Shown: one piece after another, positions 12,841 through 21,499 of the stretch | Layout of the letters: every line of letters starts with the position of its first letter | How positions within the stretch are numbered: the stretch's first letter is position 1 | Assembly (NCBI RefSeq): GCF_049675895.1 | Contig: NZ_CP183834.1 | Span: forward strand, 1 to 64,000 | Source of the DNA: Ampullimonas aquatilis | Lineage (GTDB): Bacteria > Pseudomonadota > Gammaproteobacteria > Burkholderiales > Burkholderiaceae_D | Direction of reading: 5' to 3' | Length of the DNA: 64,000 nt | Notes under the pieces: generated by a model | The model's database searches: none | The model's input: only the letters and a program-made list of their open reading frames with translations | What the model was told of the DNA's origin: nothing | Made by a program: the position numbers and the translations under genes

Positions 12841-14175
12841 ATGACCCCAGAGCAGGCTCAGCAGTTTTTCAAGGATCACCAGATCAAGTACATTCTGGCG
12901 CAGTTTGTCGATATTCATGGTGCCGCCAAAAGCAAGGCGGTGCCGGTTGAACATCTTGACATGGTGTTGACCGACGGTGCCGGTTTTGCAGGCTTTGCCT
13001 TGTGGGGTATGGGCATGCAACCCAACAGCCCCGACTATATGGCCATTGGTGATTTGAGTACGCTGGCTCCCATGCCCTGGCAGCCCGGCTTTGCACGCAT
13101 GGCCTGCTATGGTCATGTCAAGGGACAGCCTTATGAATATTGTTCAAGGGTGGTCTTGAAGCGTCAGCTTGATGCCTTGGCAGAACAGGGTCTCACCATG
13201 TATACCGGCCTGGAGCCAGAGTTCATGCTGTTGGCTCGCCAGCCCGATGGCACCTTGGGCCCGGCCGAGAACAGTGATGATCTGGAAAAACCCTGCTACG
13301 ACTACAAAGGCCTGTTGCGGCAGGCCGAGTATCTCGACAGGTTGACCCAGGGCTGCAAGGCGGGCGGGCTGGATGTTTACCAGATCGATCATGAAGATGC
13401 CAATGGTCAGTTTGAAATCAACTTCACGTATGCCGACGCCTTGAAGAGTGCCGACAATCTGGTCTTCTTCAAGATGGCTGCAAGTGAGATTGCCAGGCAA
13501 ATGAATATGGTGGCCACCTTCATGCCCAAGCCATTTTCCAATCGTACGGGCACGGGTACGCATTTCCATATTTCATTGGCCAATCAAACCAGCAAAAACC
13601 TGTTTCACGATGCCAGTGATAAACATGGTCTTGGCCTGTCGCAAATGGGTTATTGGTTCAGTGGTGGTTTGCTCAAGCATGCGCGCGCACTGGCCGCCAT
13701 CTGCGCACCGACCATCAACTCATACAAGCGCCTGGTCGTTGGCCGCGCCTTGTCAGGGGCTACCTGGGCACCGGCTTATGTAGCTTATGGCGACAACAAC
13801 CGGACCGCCTGCGTGCGCATCCCCTATGGTCGAATTGAATTTCGTCTGCCCGATGGCTCATGCAATCCTTATCTGGCCACGGCCGCCATTTTAGCTGCGG
13901 GCATGGATGGTGTGGCCAAGCAGATTGATCCGGGTGATCCCATCAATGAAAACCTTTACACCTGGACGCCACAACAGATTGCAGAAAAGGGCATCAGCCT
14001 CTTGCCACAAAACCTGGGCGAAGCGATTGCAGCACTGGAAGCCGATAGTGTGATTCAGGCAGCCTTGGGCGACAAGCTGGTGGCCGAGTTCATCAATATC
14101 AAGCGGATGGAGTGGGTCGAGTACAGCCGTCATGTGTCGGACTGGGAGCAAAAGCGTTATCTGGAATTTTTCTAG
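12841..14175 (+). CDS. gmaS: Gamma-glutamylmethylamide synthetase (glutamine synthetase-like)
   Basis: 444 residues of the GlnT/type III-like glutamine synthetase family. Catalytic landmarks are the metal-binding GLEPEFMLL, EDANGQFEINF, the ATP-region GTGTHFHISLAN, and RIPYGRIEFRLPDGSCNPYLA. The family includes gamma-glutamylmethylamide synthetase, which joins methylamine to glutamate using ATP. Position between the dehydrogenase and N-methylglutamate synthase genes makes that role far more likely than ordinary glutamine synthesis. A strong Shine-Dalgarno supports ATG 12841. Its own 233-base leader suggests a separate promoter from purU-mgdABCD. Confidence 0.88.
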   Translation: MTPEQAQQFFKDHQIKYILAQFVDIHGAAKSKAVPVEHLDMVLTDGAGFAGFALWGMGMQPNSPDYMAIGDLSTLAPMPWQPGFARMACYGHVKGQPYEYCSRVVLKRQLDALAEQGLTMYTGLEPEFMLLARQPDGTLGPAENSDDLEKPCYDYKGLLRQAEYLDRLTQGCKAGGLDVYQIDHEDANGQFEINFTYADALKSADNLVFFKMAASEIARQMNMVATFMPKPFSNRTGTGTHFHISLANQTSKNLFHDASDKHGLGLSQMGYWFSGGLLKHARALAAICAPTINSYKRLVVGRALSGATWAPAYVAYGDNNRTACVRIPYGRIEFRLPDGSCNPYLATAAILAAGMDGVAKQIDPGDPINENLYTWTPQQIAEKGISLLPQNLGEAIAALEADSVIQAALGDKLVAEFINIKRMEWVEYSRHVSDWEQKRYLEFF

Positions 14176-14273
14176 GCGGCGAATCAATCTGTGCAGTTAA
14201 GTTGAGCAGTTAAGTTGTGTAATCAAGCGCTTTTATCAGCACTCATGAAAGGCCCTTTAATCCTTTATTTCAT

Positions 14274-14294
14274 TGGTACTCCCTATTAGTACCA
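14274..14294. promoter_or_regulatory. Inverted repeat upstream of mgsA
   Basis: TGGTACT-ccctatt-AGTACCA is a perfect 7-bp inverted repeat in the 228-base gap between gmaS and mgsA. Nearby, the 12-base word GCAGTTAAGTTG occurs twice one base apart (about 14197-14221). An operator or a weak hairpin are both possible; no T-run follows. Confidence 0.35.
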
Positions 14295-14403
14295 TTTAAA
14301 TATGTCTTATTAAGTGCGTAAATATTGGCTCTATTTTTATACATCCAATCAGTATATTTTTTGTGATTGAAAAGTCGAAAGACGGGCAGTGAAAGGAAAA
14401 GCC

Positions 14404-15318
14404 ATGTGTGGCATCGTAGGATTGTTGATTAAAAAGCCCGCCATGCGCGAGCAGTTGGGTGAGTTGATGTTGCCGATGTTGATCGGCATGACCGAGCGCG
14501 GCCCCGATTCAGCCGGCATGGCCGTCTTTACCGAGCCGGTGGCCAGTGGTCATAAAAAACTCTCGCTCTATAGTGGCGAGGGCCAGGTCGGTGCGAGTTA
14601 TGACTGGCCCGCTTTACTCGCACGCCTTCAACAAGGTGTGGATGCCAGAGCCGCCATGGATACGGTCGGCAATCATGCTGTGCTTACCATCAACCAATCA
14701 CCGGCCCGCGTCAAAGCCTGGCTCAAGCACAACGAGCCAATTGTGCACGTGCTCTCAACGGGGAGTGCGATTGATCTCTACAAAGACGTCGGCCTGCCCG
14801 CCGATATCGCCGCGCGCTATGCCTTTACCCAACTGCAAGGCACGCATCTGGTTGGACATACTCGTATGGCCACCGAGTCGGCGGTGACCCCAGAAAACGC
14901 CCATCCCTATACCGCAGGTGAAGACTTCTGTCTGGTGCATAACGGCTCGCTCTCCAACCCGTATCAGATTCGCAAAAAACTGGAACCACTCGGTATTGAA
15001 TTTGATGGTGACTGCGATACCGAAGCCGCCTGTCGCTACCTCGAATGGCGCATGCGTGAAGGTGATGATCTCGAAGCCGCCTTGCATCAGGGTTTTGAAG
15101 CCTTTGATGGTTTTTACACTTTCTTGATGGGCACTGCCGACAAGCTGGCGCTGGTGCGTGATCCCTTTGCCTGCAAACCGGCGGTAGTCGCCGAGACGGA
15201 TGACTATGTCGCCATCTCTTCGGAGTTTCGCTCACTGGCCAAACTGCCGGGCGTACAACATGCCACCCTGTTTGAACCCAAGCCCGAACACATCTATTCC
15301 TGGAGCATTCATGGCTGA
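14404..15318 (+). CDS. mgsA: N-methylglutamate synthase subunit A (class II amidotransferase)
   Basis: 304 residues of the Ntn glutamine amidotransferase fold (GlxB/GltB N-terminal type). The start must be ATG 14404, because Cys2 of MCGIVGLL is the catalytic nucleophile exposed after Met removal; the frame opens 15 bases earlier at a GTG. Other conserved parts are MTERGPDSAGMAVF, GTHLVGHTRMATES and FCLVHNGSLSNP. In N-methylglutamate synthase this subunit releases methylamine from gamma-glutamylmethylamide for transfer. The stop overlaps mgsB by eight bases. Confidence 0.88.
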   Translation: MCGIVGLLIKKPAMREQLGELMLPMLIGMTERGPDSAGMAVFTEPVASGHKKLSLYSGEGQVGASYDWPALLARLQQGVDARAAMDTVGNHAVLTINQSPARVKAWLKHNEPIVHVLSTGSAIDLYKDVGLPADIAARYAFTQLQGTHLVGHTRMATESAVTPENAHPYTAGEDFCLVHNGSLSNPYQIRKKLEPLGIEFDGDCDTEAACRYLEWRMREGDDLEAALHQGFEAFDGFYTFLMGTADKLALVRDPFACKPAVVAETDDYVAISSEFRSLAKLPGVQHATLFEPKPEHIYSWSIHG

Positions 15319-16030
15319 GCTATTGATGAATAACGTGATGAGCAACGAGTCCATGGTGACCTTTGATCTGGCAACCACGCCATTGCGTGAGATCAACCAA
15401 TATCTGCATCAGGCCGAGATGCCCGCCAAGCGTGTGAGCATTACCCATCCCGATGGGGCGCACAATATTGCGGTGGGCTTAAACAGTGAGGTCGATGTCA
15501 CCATTGAAGGCCATGCAGGTTATTACGCCGCGGGCATGAACCAATTGGCCAATATCACCATCACGGGCAACGCCGGCCCGGGCGTCGCAGAAAACATGAT
15601 GTCTGGCCAGGTGGTTGTTAAAGGCTTTGCCAGCGTCTCGGCGGGTGCTTCGGCACACGGCGGCTTGCTGGTGATTCAGGGTGATGCATCGCTGCGCTGT
15701 GGCATTTCACTCAAGGGTGGTGACATTGTGGTGGGCGGCTCAGTCGGCAGCTTTTCGGCATTTATGGCCCAGGCCGGTCGTCTGGTGATTTGTGGTGACG
15801 CCGGTGATGCGCTCGGTGACTCGCTCTATGAGGCAGTCATCTACCTCAAAGGCTCGGTGAAATCGTTGGGTGCCGATGCGCAGTTTGAAGCCATGACACC
15901 CGCAGATTACGACGCGGTAGCACAACTGCTCAAGGCAGCCGGGCTTGACCATGATGCCAAGGACTTCAAGCGGATTGCTTCGGCACGCACCTTGTATCAC
16001 TGGAATGCCGATGCCAATCAGGAGTATTGA
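15311..16030 (+). CDS. mgsB: N-methylglutamate synthase subunit B (GXGXG repeat protein)
   Basis: 239 residues similar to the C-terminal GXGXG beta-helix domain of glutamate synthase (GlxC). Regularly spaced glycine-rich turns are seen (GHAGYYAAGMNQL, GNAGPGVAENM, GGLLVIQGDASLRCGISLKGG, GDAGDALGDSL). It is a structural partner that couples the amidotransferase and FMN subunits. The start at ATG 15311 lies inside the mgsA 3' end; the frame is open further upstream but that part is antisense-phase to mgsA and unlikely. Confidence 0.86.
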   Translation: MAELLMNNVMSNESMVTFDLATTPLREINQYLHQAEMPAKRVSITHPDGAHNIAVGLNSEVDVTIEGHAGYYAAGMNQLANITITGNAGPGVAENMMSGQVVVKGFASVSAGASAHGGLLVIQGDASLRCGISLKGGDIVVGGSVGSFSAFMAQAGRLVICGDAGDALGDSLYEAVIYLKGSVKSLGADAQFEAMTPADYDAVAQLLKAAGLDHDAKDFKRIASARTLYHWNADANQEY

Positions 16031-16145
16031 TTGAAATTTGAATATTGATCTGGCTATCCATGCTGCGGGTATACAGCAAGATATCGATCAACCCTGACTT
16101 GGCAAAACGAATCTGAAAACCATCAGTCAATCATCGGAAACCATC

Positions 16146-17525
16146 ATGAACAAGCCCATTGAGATCCATCCTATCCCAGCGCATCCACAACATCTGTCGC
16201 GTGAAGAAAGCTGGGGATATGATCGCAAGACGATCGACTATATCCAGCATGCTGCCGCTACCGGCCTGTATGAAATTCGTGGCCTTGGTGCCAAACGCAA
16301 GCTGCCGCACTTTGATGACCTGGTATTTCTGGGCGCCTCCATGTCGCGCTATCCGCTCGAAGGCTATCGCGAAAAATGTCATACCAAAACCATCCTCGGT
16401 ACGCGCTTTGCCAAAAAGCCAATTGAGCTGGATATCCCCATCACGATTGCCGGCATGAGCTTTGGTGCTTTATCGGCCAACGTAAAAGAATCCCTCGGCC
16501 GCGCCGCTACCGAAGTCGGCACAACAACAACAACTGGCGATGGCGGCATGACACCCGAAGAGCGTGAATCATCCAGGCTCCTGGTCTATCAATGCCTGCC
16601 ATCACGCTATGGCTTTAACCCCAATGATGTGCGCAAGGCCAATGCGATTGAAATAGTGATTGGTCAAGGTGCCAAACCGGGCGGCGGCGGTATGTTGCTG
16701 GGCCAAAAGGTCAACCCACGGGTTGCCAAAATGCGCACCTTGCCCGAGGGCGTCGATCAACGTTCCGCCTCACGTCATCCAGACTGGACTGGCCCTGATG
16801 ATCTGGCCATCAAGATCAAGGAGCTGCGTGAGCTGACCGATTGGCAGATCCCCATCTACGTCAAGGTGGGTGCATCACGTACCTTTAACGACGTCAAACT
16901 GGCGGTGCATTCCGGTGCCGATGTGGTGGTGCTCGACGGCATGCAGGGTGGTACGGCCGCCAGCCAGAGCTGCTTCATCGAGCATGTGGGCATACCTACC
17001 TTGGCCGCGGTAAAGCAAGCAGTCGAAGCGCTGGAAGATTTAAATATGAAAGATCAGGTGCAGCTGATCGTCTCGGGCGGCATTCGTACCGGTGCCGATG
17101 TTGCCAAGGCGCTGGCCATGGGTGCTGACGCGGTGGCGATTGGTCAGGGCATTTTGATGGCGCTGGGTTGCAATAGCGATACCTACGTCCAAAATGGTGA
17201 ACATTATTCAGCCGTGGAAGACTATGCCAAACTTGGCACTACGCCTGGCTTTTGTCACCATTGTCATACCGGTAAATGCCCGGTCGGCGTGACTACGCAG
17301 GATGCGATATTGGAGCAACGCCTGCAACCCGATGTCGGTGCGCGTCGTGTCAAAAACTATCTGAAAACCCTCAATATGGAATTGACCACCATTGCCCGTG
17401 CCTGTGGCAAACAGAATGTGCACCATCTGGAACGCGAAGATCTGGTCGCCTTGACGATTGAGGCCGCCGCCATGTCTGGCATACCTTTGGCGGGGACTAA
17501 CTGGATTCCTGGAAAAGGGTTTTGA
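16146..17525 (+). CDS. mgsC: N-methylglutamate synthase subunit C (FMN/iron-sulfur, glutamate synthase-like)
   Basis: 459 residues of the glutamate synthase large-subunit central/FMN family (GlxD). FMN-barrel signatures are GDGGMTPEERESS, GQGAKPGGGGMLLGQKV, VDQRSASRHPDW, and GADVVVLDGMQGGTAAS followed by VSGGIRTGADVAKALAMGAD. A cysteine cluster CHHCHTGKCPVG near residue 370 fits the [3Fe-4S] site. It reduces the condensation product of 2-oxoglutarate and methylamine to N-methylglutamate. It is the last gene of the block, followed by a bidirectional terminator. Confidence 0.9.
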   Translation: MNKPIEIHPIPAHPQHLSREESWGYDRKTIDYIQHAAATGLYEIRGLGAKRKLPHFDDLVFLGASMSRYPLEGYREKCHTKTILGTRFAKKPIELDIPITIAGMSFGALSANVKESLGRAATEVGTTTTTGDGGMTPEERESSRLLVYQCLPSRYGFNPNDVRKANAIEIVIGQGAKPGGGGMLLGQKVNPRVAKMRTLPEGVDQRSASRHPDWTGPDDLAIKIKELRELTDWQIPIYVKVGASRTFNDVKLAVHSGADVVVLDGMQGGTAASQSCFIEHVGIPTLAAVKQAVEALEDLNMKDQVQLIVSGGIRTGADVAKALAMGADAVAIGQGILMALGCNSDTYVQNGEHYSAVEDYAKLGTTPGFCHHCHTGKCPVGVTTQDAILEQRLQPDVGARRVKNYLKTLNMELTTIARACGKQNVHHLEREDLVALTIEAAAMSGIPLAGTNWIPGKGF

Positions 17526-17581
17526 TGGTAGTCGAAAAATAAATATAAGTCGCCTAGCTTACTCAAGCGTTTGTAAAAATA

Positions 17582-17609
17582 AAAAACCGGACTGGCCAGT
17601 CCGGTTTTT
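17582..17609. terminator. Bidirectional intrinsic terminator
   Basis: A perfect 14-bp palindrome with A-run and T-run at its ends (AAAAACCGGACTGG / CCAGTCCGGTTTTT), centred at 17595/17596. It lies between the convergent mgsC and the unknown gene at 17670-18515, serving both. Confidence 0.9.
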
Positions 17610-17669
17610 ATAAAATCTTATCAAGTTAAAATTTAAATAATTACCGTACAACTTTTATTCAAGCAAATA

Positions 17670-18515
17670 TCAACCAAACAGTTTGCGCACCTTTTGCAAT
17701 AAGGGCGCAATGTACTTGGTCATGAATGAATCTTCATTGATGCGCGGTGTGTTTTCGGTATACAAACGTGGCTGAACCAGTGGGTCACTACCTTCCATTT
17801 GGCTTGGCTGATCCAGTTGCGGCAACAGGGCACTGCTGCCAAACAGCTGTTCATCTTCCGAGGTTTTCGTCCAGCTGTTTTTGGGGGCTTTGCTGCGGGT
17901 GTCCTTTTTGCCCAAATGCGCGTTATCGCGCAAGGCGTCTAGCGCCTTGCCAATTTCGGCATCAATAAAAGCTTCATAGCGTTTGCGATCCGGATCTTTG
18001 CTTGCGAGTTTGGCCGCCGCTGCGCTGACGGACGGACTGGCTTCAGATTGGGTCGAGGTGGTGGGTGTGGTTGATGTTGTACGGGTTGCGCTGGCGGTTG
18101 CAGTTGAACTGATATTGGCAGCTTCGTCAGGCGCGGATAAATTCTGTGTCGTCAGATCTTCCAGATAGTCCGAGTTGGCCATGATGGTGACCGGATCATT
18201 GGCATCTTTGCGCAAATAATTGTCGATTTCTTCAACGCTGGGCTCATCTGCCATGATCGAAACTTCTTCGTCCAGCTCGCCAATCGGTTCGGCCATCATG
18301 ATTTCATATACAAAGCCATTTTTCAGCAGTTTATCCAGCGCCAGGTTGATCCGTTCCGACCTGATCACGCTGCTCATGCTGTACAGCTCGCCGATATTGC
18401 GCTTGCCATTTACCCAAATCAAAACCTGTCGCTCGGATTGGGTCAGCGTGCGGCTGCGATGGCGAATTTCCAGCAGGCCTTGCGGGGTGCGATCAAAAAG
18501 GGTTCCCAGATTCAT
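17670..18515 (-). CDS. Protein of unknown function with Ser/Thr-rich linker
   Basis: 281 residues; no family recognised with certainty. Residues about 1-75 (GLLEIRHRSRTLTQSERQVL, then INLALDKLLKNGFVYEI) look like a compact helical, winged-helix-like domain. The middle (about 125-170) is a low-complexity Ala/Ser/Thr linker, and the last 110 residues are charged with a basic helix at the very end. No signal peptide or membrane segment. It stands alone, convergent with mgsC. A role in regulation or signalling is only a guess from the N-terminal shape. Confidence 0.75.
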   Translation of the reverse strand: MNLGTLFDRTPQGLLEIRHRSRTLTQSERQVLIWVNGKRNIGELYSMSSVIRSERINLALDKLLKNGFVYEIMMAEPIGELDEEVSIMADEPSVEEIDNYLRKDANDPVTIMANSDYLEDLTTQNLSAPDEAANISSTATASATRTTSTTPTTSTQSEASPSVSAAAAKLASKDPDRKRYEAFIDAEIGKALDALRDNAHLGKKDTRSKAPKNSWTKTSEDEQLFGSSALLPQLDQPSQMEGSDPLVQPRLYTENTPRINEDSFMTKYIAPLLQKVRKLFG

Positions 18516-18876
18516 TTTTCATATCCTCAACTCGAGCCGCTATGGTACGCAGTAAGTCTTCGTCAAAGAATGGAATTTGGCACATCAACCGAAAGTTTTT
18601 TCATCAGCCGACAAGCCATTGCCTTACAAGACCAAGTTAGCGATGACGGATTGACGGCTATCTAACGGCAAATTTGGCACAAACCATAATTTGCCGCATG
18701 ATGGCCGGTGAGGCGATGATTTCTAGCAATGAATCGGGTTACAACAACAACCAATCAATATGCTCCCACAAGTGATACTGATGTAGGGTATATGATCATT
18801 CTGCCTGTTCAGGTGCGTAATATATGACCCACTAAAAATACCCTATAGGACTATCTATTATCCACTTAAATAAATT
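18516..18876. other. Gene-free interval
   Basis: About 360 bases between the unknown gene (reading left) and the palindromic repeat at 18877. No credible ORF, tRNA or terminator is visible. It presumably carries the promoter of the 17670-18515 gene, but I could not pick out a convincing one. Confidence 0.5.
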
Positions 18877-18939
18877 AATTAGGGTCAGAGTCAAATTAAA
18901 CGAGAAATAATTAGCGGAAATTTGACTCTGACCCTAATT
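18877..18939. repeat. Paired REP-like palindrome, copies 1 and 2
   Basis: A perfect 21-bp inverted repeat (18877-18897 against 18919-18939) with a 21-base centre. The core word is TTTGACTCTGACCCTAATT and its complement. The same word recurs singly at 23945-23965 and 24981-24996. It sits ten bases beyond the 3' end of rfbD. The layout, two facing copies with a short centre and no ORF, is that of a REP/BIME or a miniature element. Confidence 0.85.
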
Positions 18940-18948
18940 TGAGTTTTT

Positions 18949-19857
18949 TTAAGGTTTGAGCTCGGCCAGGGTGAGTTTGAGGCCGGTTTGCCAGTCGGGC
19001 AGGGTAAAGCCAAAGCGGGCTTCAATCGCGCTCAGATCCAGCCGGGAATTCGCGGGGCGTTTGGCGGGCAGGGGATATTCACTCGCCGGAATCGGCAGAA
19101 TCTGTCTCACCCTGGGTTCAGGTGCCAAACCTTGCAGGCGTGCCTGTTCAACAATTGCCTCGGCAAAGCCATGCCAGTTGGTCACACCGTGTGGAGACAG
19201 GTTGTAAATGTCCGATTTGAAAGTACCCGCGACACGTTCGCGCAGCGCAATCTGAATTGCCTGAGCCGTCACATCGGCAATCAGCCGTGCCGGAGTCGGG
19301 GCACCGTATTGGTCGGCCACCACTTTCAATTCTTCGCGCTCAGCGGCCAGGCGCAAAATTGTCTTCATGAAGTTTTTGCCATGGGCAGCATAAACCCAGG
19401 TGGTGCGAAAAATCAGCCAGTCGCCACCGGCGGCTTCAATCGCCATATCACCCACCAGTTTGGAACGGCCATACGCAGCCAGCGGACTGGGCAATTCATC
19501 TTCACGATGCGGCTGATCACCGGTGCCATCAAACACATAATCGGTGGAATAGTGAATCAGCAACGCGCCAATCTTTTTGGCTTCGGCTGCCAATACGGCG
19601 GGTGCGGTGCCATTGATGGTGGTCGCCAGGGCTTCTTCTTCTTCGGCCTTGTCCACGGCGGTATAAGCAGCCGCATTGACAATCACATTGGGTTTAAAAG
19701 ATTGCACCAGTGCGGGCAAACTATTGGGCTGACTCAAGTCTGCTTCGGTACGGCCACAGATTTTCACCTCGCCCAAGGGCAAGAGGCTGCGCGCCAGTTC
19801 AAACCCAACCTGTCCACTTTGGCCAGTCACCAGAATTTTGATCGATGGTTTCATCAA
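18949..19857 (-). CDS. rfbD: dTDP-4-dehydrorhamnose reductase
   Basis: 302 residues of the extended short-chain dehydrogenase family. The NAD(P)-binding motif is GQSGQVGFELARSL near the N-terminus; STDYVFDG and the catalytic pair in AAYGRSKLVGD are RmlD signatures. It performs the last step of dTDP-L-rhamnose synthesis. It follows rfbC by 12 bases in the same direction (rfbA-rfbC-rfbD), while rfbB lies 6 kb away beyond the accessory insertions. Confidence 0.95.
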   Translation of the reverse strand: MMKPSIKILVTGQSGQVGFELARSLLPLGEVKICGRTEADLSQPNSLPALVQSFKPNVIVNAAAYTAVDKAEEEEALATTINGTAPAVLAAEAKKIGALLIHYSTDYVFDGTGDQPHREDELPSPLAAYGRSKLVGDMAIEAAGGDWLIFRTTWVYAAHGKNFMKTILRLAAEREELKVVADQYGAPTPARLIADVTAQAIQIALRERVAGTFKSDIYNLSPHGVTNWHGFAEAIVEQARLQGLAPEPRVRQILPIPASEYPLPAKRPANSRLDLSAIEARFGFTLPDWQTGLKLTLAELKP

Positions 19858-19869
19858 TAGTCCTCAGGC

Positions 19870-20418
19870 TCAGGCGTAGGTTTCGCACTGGGCGAGGGGA
19901 ATGCCGTTTTCATCTTTGGGTTTGAGCAAAGGGGTAATGCCTTCGAGCGGCCATTCAATGCCCACCGCTGGGTCATTCCACAACAGGCTGCGCTCGTGTT
20001 CGGGCGCCCAGTAGTCGGTGGCCTTGTAGAGAAAATCGGCCTCGTCCGAGATCACCACAAAGCCATGTGCAAAGCCGGGTGGAATCCAGAACATGCGTTT
20101 GTTTTCTTCCGACAATTCCACGCCAGCCCATTGGCCAAAAGTGGGGGATGATTTGCGCATATCCACGGCAGCGTCATACACCGCGCCACGCGTGCAACGC
20201 ACCAGTTTGCCTTGGGCCTGCTGAATCTGATAATGCATGCCGCGCAATACGCCCTTGGCCGAATGCGAATGATTGTCCTGCACAAACTTGAGCGTCACAC
20301 CGGTTTTTTCGTGGAAGGTGCGTTCGTTGAAACTCTCGTAAAAATAACCGCGCGCATCGCCAAAAACCTGCGGCTCAATAATCAGCAAATCGGGAATTGA
20401 AGTAGGAATGATCTTCAT
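19870..20418 (-). CDS. rfbC: dTDP-4-dehydrorhamnose 3,5-epimerase
   Basis: 182 residues, the standard RmlC length. Cupin-fold signatures include EPQVFGDARGYFYESFNE, VQDNHSHSAKGVLRGMHYQ with the catalytic His, and WIPPGFAHGFVVIS. It epimerises the C3 and C5 positions before RfbD reduction. Its upstream side carries the long hairpin at 20507-20564, separating it from rfbA. Confidence 0.95.
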   Translation of the reverse strand: MKIIPTSIPDLLIIEPQVFGDARGYFYESFNERTFHEKTGVTLKFVQDNHSHSAKGVLRGMHYQIQQAQGKLVRCTRGAVYDAAVDMRKSSPTFGQWAGVELSEENKRMFWIPPGFAHGFVVISDEADFLYKATDYWAPEHERSLLWNDPAVGIEWPLEGITPLLKPKDENGIPLAQCETYA

Positions 20419-20506
20419 GAGGAAATTTCCTGGATGGGAATGATTCTATGTGGGAATGTTTGGATTTTACTGCTTTGCGCGTGGCGCTAATGCGGCCAGC
20501 CTGCTG

Positions 20507-20564
20507 CTGTCACCAACCTGTGCGGCAAACTCTGCAACGGCTTGAGCGCACAGATTGGTGACAG
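20507..20564. repeat. Long imperfect hairpin between rfbA and rfbC
   Basis: CTGTCACCAA (20507-20516) and CTGTGCG (20518-20524) pair with CGCACAG (20547-20553) and TTGGTGACAG (20555-20564), giving 17 bp with one opposed mismatch and a 22-base centre. No T-run on either strand, so it is not a simple terminator. It lies in the 153-base gap inside an otherwise tight operon. It could be a miniature repeat, an mRNA-stability hairpin or a processing site. Confidence 0.7.
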
Positions 20565-20571
20565 TCTTACA

Positions 20572-21462
20572 TCAAAATACCTTGTCTTCCAAAAGGCGCA
20601 TCAAATACTGGCCGTAACCGCTCTTTTTGAGTGGTGTTGCCAAAATTTCAAGCTGCTCGTTGCGGATCCAGCCAGAGCGCCAGCAAATTTCTTCCGGACA
20701 GGCAATTTTCAAGCCCTGACGTTTTTCCAGCGTTTGAATAAACTGACCGGCTTCAATCAACGAGTCATGCGTGCCGGTATCCAGCCAGGCATCGCCGCGC
20801 CCCATCAATTGCACATTGAGTTGGTCGCGTTCCAGATAAATCTTGTTCAGATCGGTAATTTCCAGCTCGCCACGCAGCGATGGCTTGAGGTCACGCGCAA
20901 ACTGCACCACCTGCTGGTCATAAAAATACAAGCCAGTCACTGCGTAACGGCTCTTGGGTTTGGTGGGCTTTTCTTCCAATGACAGTACTTTGCCGTTGGC
21001 ATCAAACTCGGCCACGCCATAACGCTCCGGATCAAGCACGGGGTAGGTGAATACCGTTGCCCCGGTGGTTTGCTCACCCGCCAGCTTGAGCCGCTTGGCC
21101 AGGTCGTGCCCGTAAAAAATATTGTCACCCAGTACCAGCGCGGCCGGGCTGTCACCCAAAAAGTCGGCGCCAATCACAAAGGCTTGTGCCAGGCCATCGG
21201 GCGAGGGCTGCACCGCGTACTGCAGATTGATGCCCCAGGCCTTGCCGTCACCGAGCAATTGCTCAAAACGTGGTGTGTCCTGCGGGGTGGAGATGATCAA
21301 AATATCGCGAATCCCCGCCAACAGCAGCGTCGACAGCGGGTAATAGATCATGGGTTTGTCATAGACCGGCATCAACTGCTTGGATACCGCCAATGTCACC
21401 GGATGCAGGCGCGTGCCCGAGCCGCCTGCCAAAATAATGCCTTTACGTTGTGTCATGGTCAT
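20572..21462 (-). CDS. rfbA: Glucose-1-phosphate thymidylyltransferase
   Basis: 296 residues, normal for RmlA. The nucleotide-binding motif GIILAGGSGTRLHPVTLAVSK with KQLMPVYDKPMIYYPLSTL, LVLGDNIFYGH and SLEEKPTKPKS is diagnostic. It makes dTDP-glucose from dTTP and glucose-1-phosphate, the first step to dTDP-L-rhamnose. A downstream ATG two codons in (MTQRKG) is an equally good start. Confidence 0.96.
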   Translation of the reverse strand: MTMTQRKGIILAGGSGTRLHPVTLAVSKQLMPVYDKPMIYYPLSTLLLAGIRDILIISTPQDTPRFEQLLGDGKAWGINLQYAVQPSPDGLAQAFVIGADFLGDSPAALVLGDNIFYGHDLAKRLKLAGEQTTGATVFTYPVLDPERYGVAEFDANGKVLSLEEKPTKPKSRYAVTGLYFYDQQVVQFARDLKPSLRGELEITDLNKIYLERDQLNVQLMGRGDAWLDTGTHDSLIEAGQFIQTLEKRQGLKIACPEEICWRSGWIRNEQLEILATPLKKSGYGQYLMRLLEDKVF

Positions 21463-21499
21463 TTTCAGAGAAGTTTAAATTCTGGACTTTGCTAAATGG

